Origin: CAVUAA01 sp963739345
GTDB lineage: Bacteria > Chlamydiota > Chlamydiia > Chlamydiales > JAFEGQ01
Length of the DNA stretch: 64,000 nt
NCBI GenBank assembly: GCA_963739345.1
Contig: CAVUAA010000002.1
Span: forward strand, 1 to 64,000
Direction of reading: 5' to 3'
The notes under the pieces are model-generated. The model did no database searches and had not been told where the DNA came from. It saw only the letters and a program-made list of their open reading frames with translations. This document shows positions 41,908-51,135 of this stretch, piece by piece. The translations under genes and the position numbers were made by a program. Every line of letters starts with the position of its first letter. The first letter of the stretch is position 1.

Positions 41908-43583
41908 GAGAGCTTTGGGACGTGTGGGGTGATGTGTGTTTTCCGCGAGGTGATCGTGCCTGCGCGAAAACGCAGTACTGCCATCGTCGCCTGAAAGTGA
42001 GCAGCTTCAGTCAATTTAGGTGAGTTGGGAAAGTGCCCCTCAAAGAGATGGCGCAGACGCGCCGGCTCGGGGCCGATCAACTCTACGGTGGGCGTTTGGT
42101 CAGCAACCACATCCTTAAACCCGGCGAGGTAGGTAGTGAGGCGGTCGTGCGCCTCCTCGGCGTGCGGCACCCACACCCACAGCTCATCTTTATGGTCGTA
42201 ATCCCCCACCGTCCCTCGATAGACCTCGTCGGCACCAGCAATAGTACTGATCATGTGGAGGTGGAGGTCGAGGTGGTCGTGCTCGGAGTGAGTTGCCTGT
42301 GCATTTTTTAGCCACGCCTGTCGGACCGTGTCACCGTGCTCTAAAAACCAGTCGACGTTGCGGGCGAACAGCTTGGTCTGACCCACCCGCGCACACCCCT
42401 TCTGCTCTTTGGTATCGGTGAAGATGTTTGACGCCTCCCCCTGCCGGCACCGCTCCAGGTCACGTACCAGCTCTGCGTGACGATGGGTGTAGATCTTCGA
42501 GTAGAGCGAATACATCTCCTCATTCTCGAGGATCCGCCGAGCACAGGTACGAGCGAACTGTCCGTTACGGGGAATATCATCGATGATAATGATCTCCACG
42601 TCCTTACCCACGATCAACGACTTAAGTCGGTTGACCAGGGCAACTACGCAGAGAAGATCACGAGTAGTCACCTGAGTGAGCAGGTCGGTGTCATCCAAAA
42701 TGGCGTGCAGGAAGGCGAGGTATTCACAGTACTCCCGCTCAGGGTGGACAAAGTAGTTGCCCCGCGTCGCTGTCGCCAACTTCCTATGAAGCTGCCGCTG
42801 CGCCAGGCGGAGCGATGAAGACGGGCTATTACTGGTGATGGTCCCGTCTTCCAGTTCGCAACCATACCGATCGTTGAGCGCCATCGCCATCTCGGCAAGC
42901 GGCGTGTTGGCCGAGCGGGTATCGCAGACGGTCAGCGTCGTAAAGCCCCGCGTCTGCAGATTGACCCGGTGGTGGTCGACCACGCTGATCACCTCTAAAG
43001 CATCGGCGATTTTGGTCTCTTCCCGGTTGGAAAAATCGCGCAACGAAACCGTTCCTTTCCCATTCAGTACCCGCTTGTGCGTCGCCGCCACTTCAAAAAC
43101 AGATTTACTAACTAGTCGATCAAAGAGGCGGCTGATCTGCGGCGTAGGTTGCCCACCGGGAAAGTTCCAGATGTGCCGCCCGGTCGCCACCTTGGCGGCA
43201 AACGCATCGACCCACCCCCAAAAGCTGGCCACTGCAGTGTCTAAATCAGGCGGGTTGTGGGCGGTAACAAAATGATCGCCCTCATAACATCGCCCTTCGC
43301 CGATAGGAAAATAAACTTGATAATCTTCTCTTGGGATGTATTTGCCGGCAATTTTCCCTCGCACCCGGTACTGCTCATCCGGAGATAGAGCCGACTCGCC
43401 AATCAACCACCGCTCAAAATCGCCGAAGCTCTCACCCGAACCGGCCAGGTAGTCGATCACGGCGGCGAGCAAAAACGATTCTTTAGGCGACTCCTCAATC
43501 AGCCGGAGCAACTTGGAAAAGTCACCCGACTCCCCAGCGAAAAGGGTCCGCTCGTACTTAAAATCTCCCAGCGATTCCGTCAT
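41904..43583 (-). CDS. DHH-family phosphoesterase-like protein
   Basis: 559 residues. The DHH-type metal centre is visible as TAHNPPDLDTAVASFWGW near residue 107 and VISVVDHHRVN near residue 195; a further DDTDLLTQVTTRDLL motif lies in the middle. These are the motifs of manganese-dependent inorganic pyrophosphatases and nano-RNases. The N-terminal 95 residues and C-terminal 150 residues are not assigned. It is larger than standard members, so the substrate cannot be told. It is divergent from nothing close: tRNA-Arg follows upstream on the same strand. Confidence 0.7.
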   Translation of the reverse strand: MTESLGDFKYERTLFAGESGDFSKLLRLIEESPKESFLLAAVIDYLAGSGESFGDFERWLIGESALSPDEQYRVRGKIAGKYIPREDYQVYFPIGEGRCYEGDHFVTAHNPPDLDTAVASFWGWVDAFAAKVATGRHIWNFPGGQPTPQISRLFDRLVSKSVFEVAATHKRVLNGKGTVSLRDFSNREETKIADALEVISVVDHHRVNLQTRGFTTLTVCDTRSANTPLAEMAMALNDRYGCELEDGTITSNSPSSSLRLAQRQLHRKLATATRGNYFVHPEREYCEYLAFLHAILDDTDLLTQVTTRDLLCVVALVNRLKSLIVGKDVEIIIIDDIPRNGQFARTCARRILENEEMYSLYSKIYTHRHAELVRDLERCRQGEASNIFTDTKEQKGCARVGQTKLFARNVDWFLEHGDTVRQAWLKNAQATHSEHDHLDLHLHMISTIAGADEVYRGTVGDYDHKDELWVWVPHAEEAHDRLTTYLAGFKDVVADQTPTVELIGPEPARLRHLFEGHFPNSPKLTEAAHFQATMAVLRFRAGTITSRKTHITPHVPKLS

Positions 43584-43596
43584 AATATTTCCTTAT

Positions 43597-43670
43597 TGGA
43601 CTGAGCAGGACTCGAACCTGCGACCGCCCGCTTAGAAGGCGGGTGCTCTATCCAGCTGAGCTATCAGTCC
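43597..43670 (-). tRNA. tRNA-Arg (anticodon UCU)
   Basis: 74 bases on the minus strand. Acceptor GGACTGA pairs with TCAGTCC at the other end after the strand is reversed. Anticodon stem CCCGC/GCGGG encloses CTTCTAA, giving TCT. The T-arm GCAGGTTCGAGTCCTGC is standard. CCA is not encoded. Confidence 0.95.
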
Positions 43671-43796
43671 ATGAACTCTGACTAGTCTATCGAATCGTCT
43701 TTTTCTCTTCGACTCTCTTCTCGGCAAGAAGCGCTCCTTTCTCCGTGACAGCTTTTCTCCAAGTTGCTACTCTGTTTTCTAAAATAGGGAATTCCA

Positions 43797-44912
43797 TTGC
43801 CTTCAAAGAGAATTCAGCAGATCAATCCATCGGCAATTCGAGAGGTGTTTGACTTCAGCGGGAAGCTCGAAAACCCTTGCGACCTCTCCATCGGACAGCC
43901 CCACTTCGAAACACCACAGTCCATCAAAGATGCTGCGGCGGCTGCCGTCTATGCAGGCAAGAATGGCTACACCCCGACGCAAGGGATCCCAGAATTACGC
44001 GAGGCAGTGCTGGCCGACTACGCAGCGCGTGGGGTGCCACAAGAGGATGGTTTCATCACTTCAGCCGTGAGCGGCGGCTTCACCCTGGCGCTGATCGCTA
44101 CGTGTGATGTGGGCGATGAAATTCTGATTCCCGACCCCTACTTCGTCATGTGGAAAGAGCTCCCCCGCACTCTCGGGGTGCGACCAAAGTTGGTCAACAC
44201 CTATCCAAATTTCAAGTGGACGCGCGAAGCGCTCGAGGCGCAAATCACCCATAAGACAGGTGCGATCATCCTCTGCTCACCCACCAATCCAACGGGCGGC
44301 GCAGTGAGTAAAGAAGAGATGATGCTGATTGCTGAATTCGCAGAAGAGCACGATCTGTGGATCATTTACGACGAGATCTATCACCTCTTTACCTACGACA
44401 GCCCCCACCTTGAGATGAGCAAGTATTACCCCAAAACAATCACCTTGGGCGGCTTTTCCAAAAGCCATTCAATGACCGGGTGGCGGGTGGGAACGGCTGT
44501 AGGACCTAAAGAAATTATTCAGCCGATGATCAAACTTCAACAGTATACATTTGTATGCGCACCAGCTCCTGGTCAGTGGGGGGCAGTCGCCGCCCTCGAT
44601 CTACCGATGACAGAACAAGTTGATGACTACCGCCGGAAACGGGATTTCGTGTACAATGCGTTGAAGGATGATTTTGAGGTGATCAAGCCAACCGGCTCGT
44701 TCTATCTGTTTATCAAAGCGCCAGAAGGGATGACCGGAGACCAATTTGTTCGCGAAGCGATCAAGTGGAATTTGATCTTGGTCGCCGGGTCGGCCTTTAG
44801 CCGAAAGAACACCCACTTCCGGCTAAGCTTCGCGAACACGGATGAGCAGCTGAAACGGGGGGTAGAGATCCTAAAATCAATGGTTAGAGAAAAGGAGCCA
44901 GCACTCGTATGA
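43797..44912 (+). CDS. Class I/II pyridoxal-phosphate aminotransferase
   Basis: 371 residues from a TTG start. Fold type I aminotransferase of the aspartate aminotransferase family. Motifs: NGYTPTQGIPELREA, SPTNPTGG, YDEIYHLFTY with the PLP-ring aspartate, and GGFSKSHSMTGWRVG with the Schiff-base lysine; the C-terminal FRLSFAN holds the substrate-carboxylate arginine. The substrate is probably an aromatic amino acid or aspartate, but several subfamilies look like this. Its stop overlaps the kdsA start by four bases. Confidence 0.85.
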   Translation: MPSKRIQQINPSAIREVFDFSGKLENPCDLSIGQPHFETPQSIKDAAAAAVYAGKNGYTPTQGIPELREAVLADYAARGVPQEDGFITSAVSGGFTLALIATCDVGDEILIPDPYFVMWKELPRTLGVRPKLVNTYPNFKWTREALEAQITHKTGAIILCSPTNPTGGAVSKEEMMLIAEFAEEHDLWIIYDEIYHLFTYDSPHLEMSKYYPKTITLGGFSKSHSMTGWRVGTAVGPKEIIQPMIKLQQYTFVCAPAPGQWGAVAALDLPMTEQVDDYRRKRDFVYNALKDDFEVIKPTGSFYLFIKAPEGMTGDQFVREAIKWNLILVAGSAFSRKNTHFRLSFANTDEQLKRGVEILKSMVREKEPALV

Positions 44913-45736
44913 TTACTGTTCGGAACGTTGACATTGGTCCGGAACTTCCGCTGGCGGTGATCGCCGGACCCTGCGTGATCGAAGGTGAAGACGATATCCT
45001 CTTCGCCGCAGAGAAGCTGGTCGAGATTTGCGCCCGCCACTCGGTGCCCATGATCTTCTGTTCGAGCTACGACAAGGCCAACCGCACCTCCGTCTCGTCC
45101 TACCGCGGTCCTGGACTCGAAGAGGGACTCCGCATTCTCGAAAGAGTGCGCGACACCTTTGATGTGCCGATCAACACCGACGTCCACACCCCCGCCGAAG
45201 CGCGAGCTGCGGGCGAGGTGTGCGACTCTATCCAAATCCCCGCCTTCCTCTGCCGGCAGACCGACCTCATTGTGGCGGCGGCTGAGTCGGGAAAGCCAGT
45301 GCTCGTGAAAAAAGGACAGTTCATGTCGCCATGGGACATGGAATCGGTGGTCAACAAAATCGGCCATAAGAACATCATCTTGATGGACCGGGGGACCTCT
45401 TTCGGTTACAACAATCTGGTGAGTGATTTCCGATCGATTCCGGTGATGCACGGCTACGGCGTCCCCGTCTGCTTCGACGGTACCCACTCTGTCCAGCTTC
45501 CCGGCGGCCACGGCTCTCACTCTGGTGGCCAGCGGCAGTTTGTCGCCCCCCTTTGCCGTGCCGCGGTAGCTGTTGGTGCCGACTGCCTCTACATCGAAGC
45601 GCACCCCCAACCGGCCCGCGCGAAAAGCGACGCCGCCACCCAGCTCGACTTCGACGCATTTGATCAACTGCTCCCTGTATTAAAGGACCTCCGATCGTGT
45701 TTAAACGGGCACTCCTCATCGCTCTTGCCCTGCTAG
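44909..45736 (+). CDS. kdsA: 3-deoxy-8-phosphooctulonate synthase
   Basis: 275 residues, TIM barrel. It condenses phosphoenolpyruvate with arabinose-5-phosphate to Kdo-8-phosphate for lipopolysaccharide. Motifs are IAGPCVIEGED, TSFGYNNLVSDFRS, FDGTHSVQLPGG and IEAHP. The cysteine in AGPCVIE is the metal ligand of the metal-dependent class; E. coli has asparagine there. The last about 13 codons overlap the next gene by 40 bases. It heads a run of envelope lipopolysaccharide genes. Confidence 0.95.
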   Translation: MITVRNVDIGPELPLAVIAGPCVIEGEDDILFAAEKLVEICARHSVPMIFCSSYDKANRTSVSSYRGPGLEEGLRILERVRDTFDVPINTDVHTPAEARAAGEVCDSIQIPAFLCRQTDLIVAAAESGKPVLVKKGQFMSPWDMESVVNKIGHKNIILMDRGTSFGYNNLVSDFRSIPVMHGYGVPVCFDGTHSVQLPGGHGSHSGGQRQFVAPLCRAAVAVGADCLYIEAHPQPARAKSDAATQLDFDAFDQLLPVLKDLRSCLNGHSSSLLPC

Positions 45737-46296
45737 GGGGAGCCGGAGCACTACTCACCTACCTGATGATCCGCCCTAGCGAGGCCGATCTGATCCAATA
45801 CAACGAAGTGGTGCGCAAAGCTCTTCCTGAAGAGATCACCGATGCTCCCGGAGAGCAAGAGCGGCAGATCGTCTACAAAGATCTGTGGATCATCGACGGC
45901 GACCAGCGGCTCCACTTCCAGCTCGCCTGCGACAGCTCCACCCTCGAATTCGACTTCGACGGAAGCCGTGCCAAGGTGGTCGAGCACATGCGAGGGGTCC
46001 GCGGCATCATCCAAGAAAAGCTCTACCACGACGCCTCCGGCCAGCCGATGCAGGACTTCCGCTACCTGGTCGCAGAAAATGCCTCCTATCACTACAATAG
46101 CAACCTCTTCATCGCCAACGAGGCGACCCTCACCCACTTCCGCACCAAAGGACACGCCCTGATTGACTCCGCTGATGGACTCGAGCCCGTTCTCACCGGC
46201 ACCGCCCGCTCTGCCGAATTCAAGCTAGCTGATGGCGGCATCGACTTCCACGCCCATCACCTCAAGGCCAAAGTGTACACGCCGAGGGATGCCTGA
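45697..46296 (+). CDS. lptC: LptC-like lipopolysaccharide export protein
   Basis: 199 residues from GTG 45697, with GGAC upstream. One N-terminal membrane helix (about 4-26) anchors a periplasmic beta-rich domain. Sequence similarity to E. coli LptC is weak; the call rests on topology and on position between kdsA and the OstA-like gene and lptB, as in C. trachomatis (recalled as CT654). LptC links the LptBFG transporter to the LptA bridge. Confidence 0.65.
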   Translation: MFKRALLIALALLGGAGALLTYLMIRPSEADLIQYNEVVRKALPEEITDAPGEQERQIVYKDLWIIDGDQRLHFQLACDSSTLEFDFDGSRAKVVEHMRGVRGIIQEKLYHDASGQPMQDFRYLVAENASYHYNSNLFIANEATLTHFRTKGHALIDSADGLEPVLTGTARSAEFKLADGGIDFHAHHLKAKVYTPRDA

Positions 46297-47475
46297 TGAA
46301 GTTTCTACTCCTACTTGTTCCAATCGCCTTACTTGCTGATCCCACCAGCATCACCTCCGATCACCTCGCCTATAAAGAGAAAGCGCTCTGTCTGCAGGGA
46401 CACGTCGAGATTGTTCACGAGCTAGCCCACATCACCGCAGGCCAGGCGCGGATGCAGCAAGAGGGTGGACAGACGTTTGAGCTCCACGACGACGTCTCCC
46501 TCCGCTTCACTGACGGCGGCGTCCTCACCTGTGGCCACGCCTTTTTGGACCGCGACCGCCTTCACGGTCGCTTCTCCGGCGGCCGCGTCCTCTACTGCGA
46601 AAAGGAGGCCCACACCCTCAAGTCCCCCCTCTCCCTCGAGTGCGACCGAATGGATGTCCAAGCAAGCAAAGGAGCCGTCGACTCCATCACCGCCCGCGGC
46701 GCCGTCCACCTCATCCACGGCCACACCCTCACCGGCCGCTCTGACAAAACCGTCTACTCTCGCCGCGGTCCGCTTCCTCAAGCTCTCATCACCCGCTACA
46801 TGATCTCCCGCGCTGTCACCGACGCGGCCGACGCTCAACCCAACCAGCCGACAATCTCCGACATCCTCAACCTCCGCGGCAACGTCGAGCTCTCCGCCCA
46901 CAAGCTCGGCATCCTTTGCAACGACGATCAGGTGTGGCTTGTCCGCACCATCACCAACGGCGAGCCCGAAATCGACTGCGTCTCTGCCACTGGCCGCACC
47001 ACCCTCACGAGCGCAGAAGGACCCCTCCGCCGCCTCACCTGCACCGGCAACCTCTTCATCGACCAGACGGCCAAACGGGCCCACCTCGTCGGCAACCCCG
47101 TCACCTACTCCGATCCTCTCGGTGGCTTCATCGCCGACCAGATGACCATCGACTACACCGACGTCGGCCAGTTTGAGCCAACCAAAATCACCCTCACCGG
47201 CAATGTCCGCATCCGCAACCACGCCCTTGGCGACCAGATCCACCTCCAATACGCCCTCGCCGACCAGGTTGAATACGCCCCCCAAACCGAAACCATGACC
47301 CTCACCGCCCTCGATGCTGGCCGTGTCCTCTTTCTCGACGCCGACCAAGATACCCGCGTCTCCGCCCACCAAGTGGTCATCAACCGAAAGCAAAAAAGCG
47401 TCGAAGGGGTTGGACAGGTCCACTTCACCCTCAGCGAGCACGAGTTAGACGCACTGAAAACTATGTTTGATTCCC

Positions 47476-47483
<8 letters not shown>
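46296..47483 (+). CDS. lptA: LptA/OstA-like periplasmic protein
   Basis: 395 residues with a signal peptide (about 1-15). Repeated beta-jellyroll units of the OstA type are visible from residue 20: SDHLAYKEKALCLQGHVEIVH, then further blocks with TGNLFIDQ, ADQMTIDY and TLTGNVRIRN. It is about twice the length of E. coli LptA (185 residues), which suggests two or more OstA modules and a longer bridge. It presumably carries lipopolysaccharide across the periplasm. ATG overlaps the preceding stop by one base; lptB overlaps its 3' end by eight. Confidence 0.75.
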
Positions 47484-48201
<718 letters not shown>

Positions 48202-48250
48202 AATTCAAACCTCAAATATGCTATAGTGCCTGTCAAAAGGTAGGCTCTCT

Positions 48251-51055
48251 ATGGAGGGAATCAAGAAAACGAACGACGTCGAGCTAAAGGACGTTGCAAA
48301 CTTCGACCACAAAACTCCCATCCTGGCTGCGTGGGCGAAATGTCACCTCCTCTCCGTGGAACTGTTTGCCCTCTGTGCAAACATAAAGAGCAATAAAGCG
48401 CCCATTTACGATCGCCACTGCCACGAAAATTCCAAAAATCACCGCGAGTTTACCAAGTACAAGCTAAAGCTTATTAATCGGCTGTACAATCAGGCAGAAC
48501 GTCACCAGCAGGAGTGCAAAACCAACCGGGGCAATCAAAAATTTCTTGCGCCACGAACCGCTTGCCCCGACAAGCAGAATAAACTCCCGTTCCGCGTCAC
48601 CTTCCTAGCCGGAGACCTCGACAAAGACCGCCTCGCCAAAATCTTCATCCATTTCCGCACAACTCTGAAAAAGGTGGATGGAAAGACAATCCACCGCTGT
48701 CTTGAGCTCAACGGCAAAGAGACCATCGAACGGACCGACCTGCGATCAAAAAACCCAAACGTGAAGGCGAAAGGCATTTTCACAGTTCGCTACACCAAAA
48801 GTGAGCAAAAGTACATCAGTGTCGTTAAAGAAAAACCCCCGTACAACCTGCAGGAGATGAACCAGCGGGGACTCCCCCCTAAGTGGAGGCTAAGTGTTCT
48901 TTTGCAGCTCGCTCAAAACTTCAACAAGCTGCACAAGCAAGGCCAAATCCTCGGCGACCTCACACTCGACGAGATCGGCATCGACTTCAAATCCCGGACA
49001 GTCTCATTCGATATCCACCGAAAACTACAGAAGAGCACCGAGGATCAAGACCGTTGGGTCGACCTCTGGCCACTTAACTCCATCCTCTCACAAGCCCTTC
49101 CCCCAACAATCGTCGAACAGCTCCCCCTCAATGCCAAGATGGTTTTGAACTGGATTCAGCAACAACTCACCATGGAGGCAATCACTCACAACATCATCTC
49201 CACCGACGAACTGGTCGATCTGTTCCGACTCTGCCTTGACCTCACCCTTTACAAACCGCCATCTGATAAACAGCAGAGGCTTCTGGATAAATTGCGTCGT
49301 GGTCAGCGGCGATCCGCAGAGGGAGCTGGGAAACAACAGATTCTCGCAGCTTGGGAAAAGAAGTTTCCCGACCACTACGAGCAGCTTTACAAGCTCGCTT
49401 GTAAACACCGCGACCATCCATTTGACACCACTCTTCATAGCTCCCAAATCAATCTCCCTTGGCGACTCACTCTTCAGCAGGCCGACGGAGGACTTCCCAA
49501 TGTGTACGTCCACTTCGACGAGATGATCGATGAGGAATATGATGACTACGACCTCTACCCCTGTACTGAGCTGCGAGGAGACCAAGCCTTTGACCGAATC
49601 GAGAGAAGGTCGCTCAACATCAAGGATGGGTCACAATCTTACAGCCCAGCAAAGAAGGAGCTCAACGGCAGTCGTAAAATGTACCGGATGGAATCCAAAC
49701 GGATCGTCAAGCCCCTCTGCCAGATCGTTTTTCACAGTGGCAGAAAGGAATACCTGAGCGTCATCATGCCCAAGATGGATCTTCACATGGGCGAACTCGA
49801 ACAGGTCGATCTGACCCCGCTTCAGCGACTGCGGCTATTCGAAGGGGTTGTCGAGGCGCTTGCCGACCTTCACACAGCAAAGACCCTCCACCGCGACGTC
49901 TGTTTCGAGAAGTTCATGTTCAACCGCAATGACCTCAAGGTGAAGGCGATTGATGCTGGCGAGAACATCGACGTGGAGGAGAACCCCCCGTGGGTTGTCG
50001 ATCTCATCCCACTGGGCCAAAAGTTTCTTCCCCTCTGTCACACCGAGACATTCACCCCAATCACCCAACAGATCTTCGAGTGGATCGCCCACCGCCTCAG
50101 CCCCGACCCCGCCCAGGCCGATCCGATTCCCATGTCCCAAGTGCTTCTTGCCGTCCAGCTCTGCCGCGCCCTCGAGACCGATGGCGAGCCTCTCCCTCTC
50201 TGGAACAAGCTCGACTCAAGGAACCAGGTGGAACTGATTGGGTGGTGGGACCATCTCGAAATGGAACTCCCCTCATTTGTCAAACAGAAACCCGAGGCGA
50301 ATCGGCTTGAACTACTACTCGGAAAGAAAGAAGCGAACCTTTCCAACATGCTCGGACTCATCCAATACTGCTTTCTCGAAAGGGAGCGGCAGGCGCTCCA
50401 CGAGTGGATCCAGAAGTTCGATCCGCCAAAATCTTCCCTCGCTCAACAAGCGCTCACCTTCTTCAACCCCGAACAACACCACAATCTCTGCATGCCCCTC
50501 CTTCTCTATGCCCAAGCTGTGATGAATGGTGACGAGCAAACCTGGGAACACCTCCCCTCCCTTGCGGGCAACGGCACCTACCTCGCCGATCTCTGCACCC
50601 ACCTCCTCAACAACTGCGACTTAGAATCCAAGCAGGCCCTTGTCACCCTACAAGCCATTCTCCCCTACTGCTTTTACCAGCTAGATCCCAACGGCAATGA
50701 TCCCGTCCCAGGTACTCTTGAGTTCAGGCTCCGATGCATCCAGTCAGTGGTTGCCAATGCAAAAGAGCCAGAAAAGATCACTCTACTCGACAAACTGATC
50801 AAGCATTGGCTCGAAGGCAAAAGTGATGGCCAGTTCAATAACGTCATCCAAGTGATGCACACGAAGCTGACCGAGCGTCGCGCCCTCCTCTTTTCTAAGC
50901 CCAACGCCCAGTGCGACGACATACGCCAATTCTGTCGAGCGAGCCTCGACTGGGCGATCAGCATCATCACAGAAGACGACCAATGGAACGAGAACTTTGA
51001 AGCGTACACCACCGCCATCACCCCAGGGGAGTCTGATGGCGCCCGCAGTGATTAG
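48251..51055 (+). CDS. Large tandem pseudokinase-like protein, candidate effector
   Basis: 934 residues without a signal peptide or membrane helix. Two copies of one module are visible. Each starts with AAW(A/E)K and LPxRxT segments, continues with I/VxVHF and ends in a protein-kinase-like lobe. Module 1: LLQLAQNFNKLHKQGQILGD then LTLDEIGID, the place of the catalytic loop, with D236. Module 2: YLSVIMPKMDLHMGEL as hinge, VEALADLHTAKTLHRDVCFE with H547-R548-D549, then KAIDAGE in place of DFG. Module 1 lacks HR; module 2 has HRD but F in place of the metal-binding N, so activity is doubtful. The last about 250 residues are helical. TATAGT at 48222-48227 is a likely -10. No close family is known to me. 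Confidence 0.65.
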   Translation: MEGIKKTNDVELKDVANFDHKTPILAAWAKCHLLSVELFALCANIKSNKAPIYDRHCHENSKNHREFTKYKLKLINRLYNQAERHQQECKTNRGNQKFLAPRTACPDKQNKLPFRVTFLAGDLDKDRLAKIFIHFRTTLKKVDGKTIHRCLELNGKETIERTDLRSKNPNVKAKGIFTVRYTKSEQKYISVVKEKPPYNLQEMNQRGLPPKWRLSVLLQLAQNFNKLHKQGQILGDLTLDEIGIDFKSRTVSFDIHRKLQKSTEDQDRWVDLWPLNSILSQALPPTIVEQLPLNAKMVLNWIQQQLTMEAITHNIISTDELVDLFRLCLDLTLYKPPSDKQQRLLDKLRRGQRRSAEGAGKQQILAAWEKKFPDHYEQLYKLACKHRDHPFDTTLHSSQINLPWRLTLQQADGGLPNVYVHFDEMIDEEYDDYDLYPCTELRGDQAFDRIERRSLNIKDGSQSYSPAKKELNGSRKMYRMESKRIVKPLCQIVFHSGRKEYLSVIMPKMDLHMGELEQVDLTPLQRLRLFEGVVEALADLHTAKTLHRDVCFEKFMFNRNDLKVKAIDAGENIDVEENPPWVVDLIPLGQKFLPLCHTETFTPITQQIFEWIAHRLSPDPAQADPIPMSQVLLAVQLCRALETDGEPLPLWNKLDSRNQVELIGWWDHLEMELPSFVKQKPEANRLELLLGKKEANLSNMLGLIQYCFLERERQALHEWIQKFDPPKSSLAQQALTFFNPEQHHNLCMPLLLYAQAVMNGDEQTWEHLPSLAGNGTYLADLCTHLLNNCDLESKQALVTLQAILPYCFYQLDPNGNDPVPGTLEFRLRCIQSVVANAKEPEKITLLDKLIKHWLEGKSDGQFNNVIQVMHTKLTERRALLFSKPNAQCDDIRQFCRASLDWAISIITEDDQWNENFEAYTTAITPGESDGARSD

Positions 51056-51106
51056 CGGGTGCGGGGGCAGAGCTCGGCGTCGAAGAAGAAGGCCACTTCA
51101 GTTTTA
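51052..51106 (-). pseudogene. Duplicate of the ndk 3' end
   Basis: 55 bases nearly identical to the last 57 bases of ndk at 53756-53812: the first 31 match exactly, then a 3-base gap and a few substitutions. Read on the minus strand it encodes [18 protein letters not shown] and a stop. It overlaps the end of the pseudokinase gene. With the true ndk end it forms a direct repeat bracketing the F-box gene. Confidence 0.85.
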
Positions 51107-51135
51107 GTGATCACACTCTTCTCTCCCACTCGCAG

